Positions 37,090 through 45,219 of a stretch of DNA of 64,000 nt are shown in pieces. Positions within the stretch are counted from its first letter, which is position 1. Each line of letters opens with the position of its first letter. The position numbers and the translations under genes were made by a program. Origin of the DNA: Hyphomicrobium_A sp963726795. GTDB taxonomy: Bacteria > Pseudomonadota > Alphaproteobacteria > Rhizobiales > Hyphomicrobiaceae. The DNA lies in assembly GCA_963726795.1 (NCBI GenBank), contig CAVSDD010000003.1, positions 731,809 to 795,808 of the forward strand. The letters run 5' to 3'. Below the pieces are notes generated by a model. It was not told the DNA's origin, did not search any database, and saw only the letters and a list, made by a program, of their open reading frames with translations.

Positions 37090-37399
37090 ACCCGTCTGGC
37101 GACAGGGCTCCGGCATCCCATCGCGCCGGCCCTCTGGGGCAGCCACGCCCGCGGCAGGGGAATGATTGCCGATTCCATCGGGAAGTTCTCCCATAGTCTC
37201 GCACGCTCTCTCCGCCTAGCGTCCGGGAGCCGCGCACTTGACGCGGAAGGGAGCACAAGCGGCTCGACGGCCGTCTCCCTTCCGCGTATTTTTTTGCCCG
37301 GTAAAACCCAAGCGCCTTCACAAAGTTGGCCACCGCGGGCGGTAGGCTGCGCCCGAATCCTGCATGGCCAGAACGGCCGATCGCCTAAGGGAGGCTTTC
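37090..37399. other. 310-base interval with a terminator and no supported protein gene
   Basis: The sequence between the kinase gene and the small Cys-rich protein gene contains a strong terminator hairpin at 37241-37295. That lies 150 bases past the kinase stop, unusually far, so a small RNA or long 3' leader could end there. The last 50 bases hold the leader of the next gene. Confidence 0.4.
37241..37295 (+). terminator. Rho-independent terminator with a long stem
   Basis: A 13-base-pair perfect stem (ACGCGGAAGGGAG with CTCCCTTCCGCGT) encloses a 21-base loop that can itself fold, followed by a run of seven T. This is the strongest hairpin I see in the region. Confidence 0.8.
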
Positions 37400-37705
37400 A
37401 TGTCGAAGCAACTCACGTTCGCAGCCCGCGTCGCCGTGCTCGTTTCGGCGGCGATCGCGGCAGGCCCGGCCGCGGCCATCACCTGCCGCAACGGCTCCCA
37501 GCAGGTGCAGGGCAACTGGCTCGCCACGCCCTATTGCCAGGACCTTTACCTCGCCCAGGTCGCGCGCGAGCGCGGCTACCCGGCTTCGGTCGAAAAGATC
37601 CGCAACAACCCCAACTACAAGAAAGAGCTCTGCCGCGGCGTGTTCACCGACATCCGCGTCACCGACACCTGCCTCAACGCGGGCGTTCCTGAGTGGCGCC
37701 GCTAG
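37400..37705 (+). CDS. Small exported Cys-containing protein conserved in Rhizobiales
   Basis: This 101-residue protein has a signal peptide (VAVLVSAAIAAGPAAA) and a mature part with four Cys: ITCRNGSQQVQGNWLATPYC, then IRNNPNYKKELCRG and DIRVTDTC. The pattern Y-C-x-D-x-Y-L-A-Q-V-A-R and IRNNPN is familiar from small secreted proteins of Rhizobiales whose role is unknown. The ATG at 37400 follows aagggaggctttc. It is convergent with the NUDIX gene, the two stop codons sharing a CTAG. Confidence 0.75.
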   Translation: MSKQLTFAARVAVLVSAAIAAGPAAAITCRNGSQQVQGNWLATPYCQDLYLAQVARERGYPASVEKIRNNPNYKKELCRGVFTDIRVTDTCLNAGVPEWRR

Positions 37706-38115
37706 CTGCGGGCTCTGAGCGTGGCAGCATCGGCGAGGATGTCGGCGTGATCGAACGCGAGCGCTTCGTTGCGCCAGTCCTCCACCCATTCGGCTGCCGC
37801 GGCGTCGTCTCCCGCCGACAGCTCGGCGGCGTCGACGCTCGCAAGATAGGCAACCGAGCAGGTATGGCTGCGGGGGTCGCGCTTGGGATCGGAATAGACG
37901 CCGACGAGCTTCAGCTCGCGGACATCAACGCCGGTTTCCTCCTTGAGCTCGCGGCGGCAGGCAGCCTCCACCGTTTCGCCGATCTCCACAAAGCCGCCAG
38001 GGAGCGCGTACTCGCCTGCGAAGGGCGGGTGGCCGCGCCGGATGAGCAGCACGCGGCCGTGCCCGTCGAAGACGACGCAGTCGGCGGCCAGCAGAGGCGT
38101 CTTGGGCTCGGGCAT
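37702..38115 (-). CDS. NUDIX hydrolase (ADP-ribose pyrophosphatase-like)
   Basis: This 137-residue enzyme has a complete Nudix box, GGFVEIGETVEAACRRELKE then ETGVDV, near residues 40-65, which binds the metal for nucleoside-diphosphate cleavage. Surroundings (RVLLIRRGHPPFAGEYALPG and YSDPKRDPRSHTCSVAYLA) match the ADP-ribose pyrophosphatase / YjhB-like subgroup. The ATG at 38115 (MPEPKTPLL) is preferred to an upstream start at 38160. Substrate not proven. Confidence 0.85.
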   Translation of the reverse strand: MPEPKTPLLAADCVVFDGHGRVLLIRRGHPPFAGEYALPGGFVEIGETVEAACRRELKEETGVDVRELKLVGVYSDPKRDPRSHTCSVAYLASVDAAELSAGDDAAAAEWVEDWRNEALAFDHADILADAATLRARS

Positions 38116-38563
38116 GGGGGCTCCTGCGCAGGTTGAACAGCGAGCATAAGCCCGTCGCACGCTTCCAGGTTTCGATGCGGAAATATTATCCCCGGCCGGC
38201 GCCCCCGCCCCTAGGCTTTGAGCGCTCCGCCTCGCAAGAGGACGCGGCCGCGAGCTGGGCGGCGTGCGGAGGCAGAGGCCGCAAGGATCGGGTTTCGGTG
38301 CCCTTCAGCTAGGCCCCGGCGGCGACCGTAGACTTCGACCGCGGTCGCGCACCCAAATGCGGCGGCGGGCGGCGAACGCCGCTTCCACGTTTCGGAACGG
38401 CACTTGCCGCCCGTCTCCTCATTGGGCGCTCGGGCGAGCCCGGATCGAGGGGCTTGCGCCTCGCCGGGATCCCGGCAACACACCTCCTCGCGCTGCGTCG
38501 CCGCGGGGGCGCCGCCCGCGCCGCGAAATGACGTAAGATCGCCGCGTTGGGCTCGGAGGCGGA
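38116..38563. other. 448-base interval without a supported gene
   Basis: The interval is very GC-rich and open in several frames by composition only. It includes stretches such as GGATCGAGGGGCTTGCGCC beside a GGGATCCCGG palindrome near 38465-38477. I see no signal peptide, domain or ribosome binding site that would support a protein, and no RNA gene. It may be an intergenic repeat remnant. Confidence 0.35.
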
Positions 38564-39208
38564 ATGCGAAGGCGGTTTTCCAAGGGGGCGGGCGGTCCGA
38601 CGGGCATGGCGAGCAAACCTGCCGAGAGCCAGCCCGTTGCCGAGAGCGAGACGCGGCTCGCGCCCGATCCCTTCACCGCGGTGCTGCCCGCACTCGCGGC
38701 ACTCGGCGCCATCGCCTCGATCGCGACCATCAACTGGGCGGCGCAGGAGCGCACGCCCGATCGTGCCAAGTCAAAGCGCAAGGCCGGCACCGCGCTGCGC
38801 GACCTCGAGACCTGCTGCCTCGGCCTGCAGGAGATCTTCCGCCGCTTTCAGCGCAACCCTAGGCTTTTTGCGGGCGAGGGCGCGCCGGCCTCCTCGCCGT
38901 TGAAGTTCGGCGTGCACGGGCCGCGCGTGGGCACCTACGCCGCACGCCTGTTCCAGCAACTCATCAACGACGTTGCCTCGATGCTGGTGCTCGCTTCCCA
39001 GAACGCCTTCGACGTGATGTCGGCGGTGGAGGACGGCGAGATCAACGCGCCCGAGGAGCTGTTCTTCGGCTTCGGCGAGCAGCAGGAGCGCTTGAACAAG
39101 GTGATCCAGGCGCGCGCGACCCTCAAGGCGTCCGTCGATGCCGGAGCCGAGGTGGCGCTGGCCCTGACCGAGCTCGTCCGCAGCTTGAAGAAGCACCGCC
39201 TCGAGTGA
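38564..39208 (+). CDS. Protein of unknown function with one hydrophobic segment
   Basis: This 214-residue protein has a polar N-terminus, one short hydrophobic stretch (FTAVLPALAALGAIASIATI, about residues 37-57) and a mainly helical remainder with KAGTALRDLETCCLGLQEIF and a heptad-like C-terminal half (QQERLNKVIQARATLKASVD). The ATG at 38564 follows ggaggcgga at good spacing; an internal ATG at 38606 is possible. I do not recognise the family. It precedes sdhB by about 100 bases. Confidence 0.6.
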   Translation: MRRRFSKGAGGPTGMASKPAESQPVAESETRLAPDPFTAVLPALAALGAIASIATINWAAQERTPDRAKSKRKAGTALRDLETCCLGLQEIFRRFQRNPRLFAGEGAPASSPLKFGVHGPRVGTYAARLFQQLINDVASMLVLASQNAFDVMSAVEDGEINAPEELFFGFGEQQERLNKVIQARATLKASVDAGAEVALALTELVRSLKKHRLE

Positions 39209-39314
39209 CGTTTTGCTCCGGGCGCCGCCCACGCCGCAGGCGTTGACAGCGGCAACGCGGGGGCCTCATGTGGGGCCGCAAGCGCGCCGCGCCTTCTCGC
39301 GAAGAAAGCCCCCG

Positions 39315-40094
39315 ATGGTCCATTTCTCGCTTCCCCGCAACTCCAAGGTCGTAGCCGGCAAGACCTGGAACCGGCCGGAAGGCGGCGGCGACTGGAAGGA
39401 GTTCCGCATCTACCGCTGGGACCCGGACGGCGAGGGAAACCCGCGGCTCGACACCTACTGGGTCGACACCGACCGCTGCGGACCGATGGTTCTCGACGCG
39501 CTCATCAAGATCAAGAACGAGATCGACCCCACGCTGACCTTCCGCCGCTCCTGCCGCGAGGGCATCTGCGGGTCGTGCTCGATGAACATCGACGGCACCA
39601 ACACGCTGGCCTGCCTCAAGGGCTTCGCCGACATCAAGGGCGCCGTGAAGGTCTATCCGCTGCCGCACATGCACGTGGTCAAGGACCTCGTGCCCGACAT
39701 GACCAACTTCTACGCCCAGCACCGCCTAATCGAGCCGTGGCTCAAGACGGACACGCCGGCGCCGCCCAAGGAGTGGCGTCAGTCGCACCAGGACCGGCAG
39801 AAGCTCGACGGGCTTTACGAGTGCATCCTGTGTGCCTGCTGCTCCACCTCGTGCCCCAGCTACTGGTGGAACGAGGACCGCTACCTCGGCCCCGCGGCGC
39901 TGCTGCAGGCCTTCCGCTGGGTAAGCGACTCGCGCGACGAGGCGACGGGGGAGCGGCTCGACACGCTGGAGGATCCCTTCCGGCTCTACCGCTGTCACAC
40001 CATCCTCAACTGCACCAAGGCCTGCCCCAAGGGTCTCAACCCGGCCAAGGCCATCGCCGAGCTCAAGAAGCTGATGGTGGAGCGCCGCGTCTGA
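39315..40094 (+). CDS. sdhB: Succinate dehydrogenase iron-sulfur subunit
   Basis: This 259-residue subunit carries electrons from the flavoprotein to the quinone. It has the [2Fe-2S] ligands in SCREGICGSCSMNIDG plus a later Cys, and the [4Fe-4S]/[3Fe-4S] ligands in CILCACCSTSCPSYWW and CHTILNCTKACPKGLNP. It starts at the ATG at 39315 (MVHFSLPRNSK). The protein is complete and typical. It is odd only in being separated from sdhCDA by 7.3 kb of unrelated genes. Confidence 0.95.
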   Translation: MVHFSLPRNSKVVAGKTWNRPEGGGDWKEFRIYRWDPDGEGNPRLDTYWVDTDRCGPMVLDALIKIKNEIDPTLTFRRSCREGICGSCSMNIDGTNTLACLKGFADIKGAVKVYPLPHMHVVKDLVPDMTNFYAQHRLIEPWLKTDTPAPPKEWRQSHQDRQKLDGLYECILCACCSTSCPSYWWNEDRYLGPAALLQAFRWVSDSRDEATGERLDTLEDPFRLYRCHTILNCTKACPKGLNPAKAIAELKKLMVERRV

Positions 40095-40153
40095 AGCGAT
40101 AGCCTGCGCGCTGAGGCGACGGCACCCAATCTCGAACGTTCGGAGTTAGCGAC

Positions 40154-40537
40154 ATGCTCGATCACATCGGCTTTGGCGTCACCGACTTCAAACGCTCCAA
40201 GGCGTTCTACACCCAGGCGCTGGCCCCACTGGGGTACAAGCTCGTGATGCAGGTTTCGCTGTCGGAGGATGGCGAGGACGGCTATGCGGGCTTCGGCGAC
40301 GACCGGCCGCACTTCTGGATCGGCACCGGAAAGCCGCTGCAATCGCGGCTGCACGTGGCATTTACGGCCAAGACGCGGGCCGAGGTGCGCGCGTTCTACG
40401 AGGCGGCGGTGGCGGCGGGGGGTATCGACAACGGTGCGCCGGGCTTGCGGCCCCACTACCACGAGAACTACTACGGCGCCTTCGTCCTCGACCCCGACGG
40501 GCACAACATCGAGGCCGTGAACCACCTTCCCGAGTGA
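40154..40537 (+). CDS. VOC family protein (glyoxalase/dioxygenase fold)
   Basis: This 127-residue vicinal-oxygen-chelate protein opens MLDHIGFGVTDFKRSKAFY and has a central LHVAFTAKTRAEVRAFYEAA and the end block YYGAFVLDPDGHNIEAVNH with a candidate metal-binding His/Glu pair. The subgroup resembles lactoylglutathione-lyase-like proteins of unknown substrate. It follows sdhB by 59 bases on the same strand and may be co-transcribed. Confidence 0.85.
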   Translation: MLDHIGFGVTDFKRSKAFYTQALAPLGYKLVMQVSLSEDGEDGYAGFGDDRPHFWIGTGKPLQSRLHVAFTAKTRAEVRAFYEAAVAAGGIDNGAPGLRPHYHENYYGAFVLDPDGHNIEAVNHLPE

Positions 40538-40546
40538 TCGGGCTCC

Positions 40547-40590
40547 CTAAAAAGAGAAAGACCGGCGGCGCGTTCGCTGCCACCGGTCTT
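40547..40590 (-). terminator. Rho-independent terminator of the histone-H1-like gene
   Basis: AAGACCGG and CCGGTCTT form the outer stem, with additional GGC/GCC pairing inside. On the minus strand the hairpin is followed by TTCTCTTTTT. It lies 93 bases past the stop of the 48-residue basic protein. Confidence 0.7.
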
Positions 40591-40682
40591 GAAGGAAATA
40601 GTTGGGCGGGTGCTATGAGGCCCGCTCCTGCCGTCCTGCATCACACGCTTCAGCCAGGCTAACCGCGCGTGATCCGGCTGCG

Positions 40683-40829
40683 TTAGGCAGCCCGACGCGT
40701 CTTCTTGGCCGCCTTACGGGCGGTCTTGCGAACGCTCTTGCGAGCGGTCTTGCGTGCGGCCGGTTTCTTGGTGGCGGTCCGGCGAGCCGGCGCCTTCTTC
40801 ACTTTCCGTTTCACTGCCCTCTTAGCCAT
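40683..40829 (-). CDS. Histone H1-like very basic small protein (48 residues)
   Basis: The minus strand encodes MAKRAVKRKVKKAPARRTAT followed by KKPAARKTARKSVRKTAR and KAAKKTRRAA. About half of the residues are Lys or Arg and the rest mainly Ala, Thr and Pro, with a KTARK-type repeat. This is the composition of bacterial H1-like and HU-tail proteins that neutralise DNA or RNA charge. A good ribosome binding site (agagggacttcaa) precedes the ATG, and a terminator follows. Nucleic-acid binding is inferred from composition; the partner and role are unknown. Confidence 0.8.
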   Translation of the reverse strand: MAKRAVKRKVKKAPARRTATKKPAARKTARKSVRKTARKAAKKTRRAA

Positions 40830-41153
40830 TTGAAGTCCCTCTTTCTGATTTCTATCTCTCTCGTCGTTCGAAGTTTCGAATCATCTCCGAACAAAAAAAT
40901 GATGTGCAAGTTCGAAGATTTTGTTGACATCAAATTGCAATTTACGCGTTGCGACAAAGCGTATTCCACCAAACCTGTTGCGCGAAATCATCATTTTTCT
41001 CGTGTTTCTAATGCTGTGGCTCGTCGTCTGCATATTCCGCATCCGCTCGGCGCCAAAGCGCGCGAGCGCAATTGGGAAGAGTTGCGCGCTTGGAATCCGC
41101 GCGACGTCGTCGGCCGCTTGCGCAACGTTATGTGCGATGCAGCGTGCGACCCA
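40830..41153. other. 324-base AT-richer interval
   Basis: This stretch between the H1-like gene (minus) and the end of the GNAT gene (minus) is clearly less GC-rich than the rest of the window, especially 40860-41030 with A and T runs. It should hold the promoter of the H1-like gene. I see no convincing open frame or RNA gene in it. Confidence 0.4.
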
Positions 41154-41729
41154 TCACGCCGCTTTCACGACGCGGTTTTGCAAATTGAGAACCGCCATCA
41201 TGTAGCCGAAACGATCTTCGACCGCCTCCGCGAGCAGCGAGAAGTAATTGGCGCCGTCAGGAACGATATCGCCGATGACCTCGCCGTACTCGAAGCGCAG
41301 CTCGGCCTCGTATTTGCGTGCAATCGCGCGCATCTTGCCGTTCTCGGCCAGGCACGACACGCACAAGTGCTGCACGCCGCGATTGCGCGCGGCGCGGATG
41401 ACGCGGCCCATGAGCTCGCTGCCGATACCCTGGTCCTGCAACGTTTGCTCGACAGAGAACGCGGCTTCGGCCTCGCGGCCCCAAATGTCCCCGAGTTTCT
41501 TGAGCTCGGCGGCCGCGCGCACCTCGCCGCCGGCATCGAAAAAGGCGTAGACGAGCGCACCCATCTCGGCCGCGCGGCTGGCGTAGTCCTCGATGAACGC
41601 GTCCGAGACGCCGTGCGCGAAGCGCAGGCGCCGGCTCATCTTGTCGAGTCGCAGCAGGTGGTCGCGGAACTTGTCGGTTTCCGTGGGCCACAGCTTTCGA
41701 ATGTTTCCTCCCGTGAACTGATCGTTCAT
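41154..41729 (-). CDS. GNAT family N-acetyltransferase
   Basis: This 191-residue protein has the GNAT acetyl-CoA site in the form EQTLQDQGIGSELMGRVIRA (the Q-x-x-G-x-G loop) and the strand/helix before it (GGEVRAAAELKKLG, AAFSVEQ). The N-terminal part RKLWPTETDKFRDHLLRLD resembles GNAT domains fused in protein acetyltransferases. The acceptor is unknown. It stands alone, with promoter DNA towards zapE. Confidence 0.83.
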   Translation of the reverse strand: MNDQFTGGNIRKLWPTETDKFRDHLLRLDKMSRRLRFAHGVSDAFIEDYASRAAEMGALVYAFFDAGGEVRAAAELKKLGDIWGREAEAAFSVEQTLQDQGIGSELMGRVIRAARNRGVQHLCVSCLAENGKMRAIARKYEAELRFEYGEVIGDIVPDGANYFSLLAEAVEDRFGYMMAVLNLQNRVVKAA

Positions 41730-42035
41730 GACGAGAACCTCCGTTCATGGGCAACAGGCGCCCGCTTGCGCCACCGGGGTCCCGGTGACGCCATCGCCAG
41801 CTAGGCAGGGTTTGATTTTTTGGAGCGCGCCGAGCGCCCTCTCCCCTTTTGCACTGCACAATATGCCACTCACGGTGGCAGAACTTCCACCCGCGCGTCG
41901 CGCAGGGCAGGGTCGATCGCCGCACCTGACGGGCGTTTTACGCGCGCGTTAGTGACATTCGGTCGCGCCAACTTGCGTGCGTTGCGTCGATCTTTAGGGA
42001 GTTGCGCGAGCGGTTGCGGGGAAATCATTGCGCCG
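41730..42035. other. 306-base divergent interval between GNAT and zapE
   Basis: This interval holds the divergent promoters of the GNAT gene (minus) and zapE (plus). It contains the palindrome TGCACTGCA at 41850-41858 and an inverted repeat TGCCACTCACGGTGGCA just after it (41864-41880). No further gene is seen; the open frame upstream of zapE has no conserved start. Confidence 0.4.
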
Positions 42036-43166
42036 ATGACGCAGAATGTGACCGGGCATGTGACTGGGCGCCTGCGCGCGCAGATCGCCAGCCAGGAGCT
42101 CGACGCGGATGCCGCGCAGCTCGATGTCGCGGGGCGGCTGGACGATCTCCAGGCGCGCTTGCAGCGCTGGCAGCCGCAGCGTGCGGGGCTTCGCGCGCTA
42201 TTTGGCCGCACGAGCAGTGCGGCCCCGCGCGGGCTCTACATTTATGGCCCCGTCGGCCGCGGCAAGACGATGCTGGCCGATCTGTTCTGCGAGCTGGCCG
42301 AGTTCGCGCCCAAGCTGCGCCGGCATTTCCACGAGTTCATGGCGGACGTGCACGAGCGCATCGGCAAGGCGCGCCAGAGCGTCGACGGGGACCCCATCCC
42401 GTTCGTTGCCAACGGCATCGCGGGGGAAGCGCGGCTTTTGTGCTTCGACGAGCTGCAGGTGACAGATATCGCTGATGCGATGATCCTCGGCCGGCTGTTC
42501 ACGCAGCTGTTTGACCGCGGGGTCGTCGTGGTCGCGACCTCCAACTCGGCCCCGCGTGCGCTCTACAAGGATGGGCTCAACCGGCAGCTTTTCCTGCCCT
42601 TCGTCGACGTGCTGGAAGCGCGCATGGACGTCGTGGAGCTCGCCGCGGCGAAGGACTTCCGCCTCGACAAGCTGGCAGGGCTGCCCCTCTACTTCACGCC
42701 GGCGGATGCGCGCGCCAAAGCCGAGCTCGACCGCCATTGGGACCGCCTGACCGGGCGCCATCCGGGGCGCGAGGAGACCTTGCAGGTGAAGGGCCGCGCG
42801 GTGCGGGTGCCGGCGGCGTCGATGGGAATAGCGCGCTTCGACTTCAAGGAATTGTGCGAGCTGCCGCTCGGCTCGCTCGACTATCTGCGGCTCGCGCACG
42901 CCTATCACACCATCATCGTCGACCGCATCCCGGTGCTGACGGGCGCCCGCCGCGACACCGCGCGCCGGCTGATGAACCTGGTCGACACCCTCTACGACAA
43001 CGGAGTGTGTCTTATCGCCTCGGGCGAGGCGGAGCCGGCGGGGCTCTATCCGGACGGTAGCGAAACGGATGCCTTCCAGCGCACGGTATCGCGGCTGATG
43101 GAAATGCGCAGCGAGGCTTATTTGAAGAGCCGCCACGCCGAGGGGCGGGCGGCCACGAAGCAGTGA
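42036..43166 (+). CDS. zapE: Cell division ATPase ZapE (AFG1-like)
   Basis: This 376-residue AAA-type ATPase has Walker A YGPVGRGKTMLADLF, Walker B LLCFDELQVTDIADAMIL, sensor VVATSNSAPRALYKDGLNR, and the end block LIASGEAEPAGLYPDG typical of AFG1/ZapE. In E. coli, ZapE associates with the Z-ring under stress; homologues also act in membrane-protein quality control. The ATG at 42036 starts the conserved protein. In many alphaproteobacteria zapE sits just ahead of mdh; here two enzyme genes lie between. Confidence 0.92.
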   Translation: MTQNVTGHVTGRLRAQIASQELDADAAQLDVAGRLDDLQARLQRWQPQRAGLRALFGRTSSAAPRGLYIYGPVGRGKTMLADLFCELAEFAPKLRRHFHEFMADVHERIGKARQSVDGDPIPFVANGIAGEARLLCFDELQVTDIADAMILGRLFTQLFDRGVVVVATSNSAPRALYKDGLNRQLFLPFVDVLEARMDVVELAAAKDFRLDKLAGLPLYFTPADARAKAELDRHWDRLTGRHPGREETLQVKGRAVRVPAASMGIARFDFKELCELPLGSLDYLRLAHAYHTIIVDRIPVLTGARRDTARRLMNLVDTLYDNGVCLIASGEAEPAGLYPDGSETDAFQRTVSRLMEMRSEAYLKSRHAEGRAATKQ

Positions 43167-43286
43167 CGGCTCACCTAGCGCAGACGTCATCCGCGTGATG
43201 AGTTTGCGCCATAGAGTTTGCAGATATTCGCGCTCTGGCCCGCCTTGTTGGAAGGCGGAATCGCAATCATTAGGATGGAGGTCAAT

Positions 43287-44138
43287 ATGCGGTCCACAAT
43301 CGTGCTGCTGCTTTGCCTCTGCTTCCCAGGCGCGGCGTTCGCCTGGGGCCAGGAAGGTCATTCGATCGTCGCCGAGATTGCGCAACGGCGGCTCTCACCC
43401 GAGGCTGCGGCGATGGTCGAGAAGCTCCTCGGGCGCGGGCATTCGCTCGCCTCCGTCGCAAGCTGGGCCGACGAATTCAGGGCGAATGGCGGCGAGGAAG
43501 GAAACAAGACGGCGAAGTGGCACTTCGTCGATATTCCCCTGAAGGAAACCAACTACGACAAGGATCGCGATTGCGCTCCCGACCCCGCCAACGGCGACTG
43601 CGTCGTGGCAGAACTCAACCGTCTCATTAAAACGGAGCTGCGCTGCGCGAAAGACGAGGATCAGGTCCGAGCGCTTAAGTACGCGGTGCACTTTGTCGGC
43701 GATATTCATCAGCCGCTGCACACCGTGCAGGACCTGCGCGGCGCCAACAAGCTCGAGTTCGGCATTTACATGAGCGGCCTGACCTGCAAGCCGGATAAAT
43801 GCAGCCCTCTGGCCGCAACCGATCTCCACACGCTGTGGGACAGCACGCTGATCCAGAGGGATTATTGGAACTGGGGCCACTACGTCGATGTGCTTGAGGA
43901 GGGCTGGCTCAAGTCGCAGGACGCGCAGGGCGTCGATGGCGGCAAGCCGGAGGACTGGGCGGTCGAGACGCACGCCAAGGCGAAAGAAGTGTGGGACATG
44001 TCGCCTGCAGGCACTCTGCTGGACGATACCTACCTCAAGAAGGCGATTGAAATCATCAACCGGCGGTTGGGCGTCGCCGGCCTGCGGCTGGCGAAGGTTC
44101 TCAACGACGCCTACGCCGACAAGTGCGCCGCGCCCTGA
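43287..44138 (+). CDS. S1/P1-type nuclease, exported
   Basis: This 283-residue zinc nuclease has a signal peptide (STIVLLLCLCFPGAAFA) directly followed by WGQEGHSIVAEIA, so the mature N-terminal Trp can bind zinc as in the S1/P1 family. Further ligands are in SWADEF, KWHFVDIP, HFVGDIHQPLHTVQD and ATDLHTLWDS; all the usual His/Asp positions are present. It should degrade single-stranded DNA or RNA outside the cytoplasm, probably to gain phosphate or nucleosides. The ATG at 43287 follows ggaggtcaat. Confidence 0.9.
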   Translation: MRSTIVLLLCLCFPGAAFAWGQEGHSIVAEIAQRRLSPEAAAMVEKLLGRGHSLASVASWADEFRANGGEEGNKTAKWHFVDIPLKETNYDKDRDCAPDPANGDCVVAELNRLIKTELRCAKDEDQVRALKYAVHFVGDIHQPLHTVQDLRGANKLEFGIYMSGLTCKPDKCSPLAATDLHTLWDSTLIQRDYWNWGHYVDVLEEGWLKSQDAQGVDGGKPEDWAVETHAKAKEVWDMSPAGTLLDDTYLKKAIEIINRRLGVAGLRLAKVLNDAYADKCAAP

Positions 44139-44181
44139 CGAAAGCGTCGGCTGGGGAGGCCGCATCCGCCTCGCAAGCACA

Positions 44182-44982
44182 TCAGCGAGCGCGGGGCGCC
44201 TTGTCGCGCGGCTCCCCGATGCCGAATTGCGAGCCGGGCTTGCCGTCGTGCCGGCCGGGCGCGGAGATCGATCCCGTCTCGATGTCCGCGTAGGGCTGCG
44301 CGCCGGGCTTGGGCCCGTAGAGCAGCACCACGCCCCTGGTGTCGCCCGGCTGCAGGCCTTCCAGACGCTCGTCGTAGCGATAGGACATGAGCTCGCCCGC
44401 GGCGCTCGGGTGGTCGAGCCCGATGGCGTGCCCGATCTCGTGCGCGATGGTGTAGCGGACGTCGTAGACGTCGAGTCGGCCGTCGAAGCCGACCTTCCAT
44501 GCCTGACGCGGGTTGAGGCAGATGAGCGAGCGCTCGATCGTCTTCTGCCCGGCCGTGCTCCCCTTCAAGGCGACGTTGGTGAAGGCGCGCCCCTGCGGCT
44601 CGCCCTGCGCGCCGATCAGGATGTCGGCTGAGCGGGCATCGCGCGTCTCGCGGAAGGTGATGTTGGCTGCGCCCTCCCACATGCGGAAGGCCGCTGCCAC
44701 CTCGTGGCGGAACTGCGCTTGGGATATGTGCGAAGCCGCGTAGGCCTTTTCCGGCGGCACGAGCTTGGCGCAGTTGCGCGCGCCGGCCGTGTCGACCGCC
44801 TCGGTCGCGAACGCGTAGGTGACGGCCGCGCCCTCGCCCATGCGCGGGCTCTGCCATTTGACGGTCTGGTTCTCGAGATCGAGGAGCTCAAAGCCAAGGA
44901 AGGTCCGATCGCCTGCCCAGGCGAGGATCGGGCCGAAGCCAGCCAGCAACAGCAGCGCTGCAGCGAAATTAACCGCCCTCAC
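44182..44982 (-). CDS. Matrixin-family zinc metalloprotease, exported
   Basis: This 266-residue protein has a signal peptide (FAAALLLLAGFGPILAWA), then a metzincin catalytic domain with the zinc motif HEIGHAIGLDH near residue 163 and a Met-turn-like ELMSYRYDE further on. This is the matrixin (M10) arrangement. No hemopexin or pro-domain Cys switch is seen. Target proteins are unknown. It converges with the S1/P1 nuclease gene with a 43-base gap. Confidence 0.87.
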   Translation of the reverse strand: MRAVNFAAALLLLAGFGPILAWAGDRTFLGFELLDLENQTVKWQSPRMGEGAAVTYAFATEAVDTAGARNCAKLVPPEKAYAASHISQAQFRHEVAAAFRMWEGAANITFRETRDARSADILIGAQGEPQGRAFTNVALKGSTAGQKTIERSLICLNPRQAWKVGFDGRLDVYDVRYTIAHEIGHAIGLDHPSAAGELMSYRYDERLEGLQPGDTRGVVLLYGPKPGAQPYADIETGSISAPGRHDGKPGSQFGIGEPRDKAPRAR

Positions 44983-45219
44983 TCCCCCTCCGTCCCCGCG
45001 CCGCGCGCGGCCTGTCTTGGTCTCCTGCCGCCGAGACCTTCGAGGCCGACAGCTGTTGGCGTGACTGCAGGTGCAACGCTATGGCGTGCGGCCGAAGTTG
45101 GGCTTTTCCTGCTGGGGTCGGTAGTCTAAACGTACTCGTGTCGGAGTTGTGGCGAGCCCGCGGGTGCGGGCCTTGGCCGCACGAAAATCAATCAAATTCC
45201 AGCAAAGGGAGCGGGGAAG

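Noticed and set aside
35653..37194. 513-codon open frame antisense to the sensor kinase
   Set aside because: Shadow of the kinase gene; lacks any recognisable domain.
38264..38536. Small open frames in the interval before the 38564 gene
   Set aside because: Open only because of GC content; no start context or family likeness.
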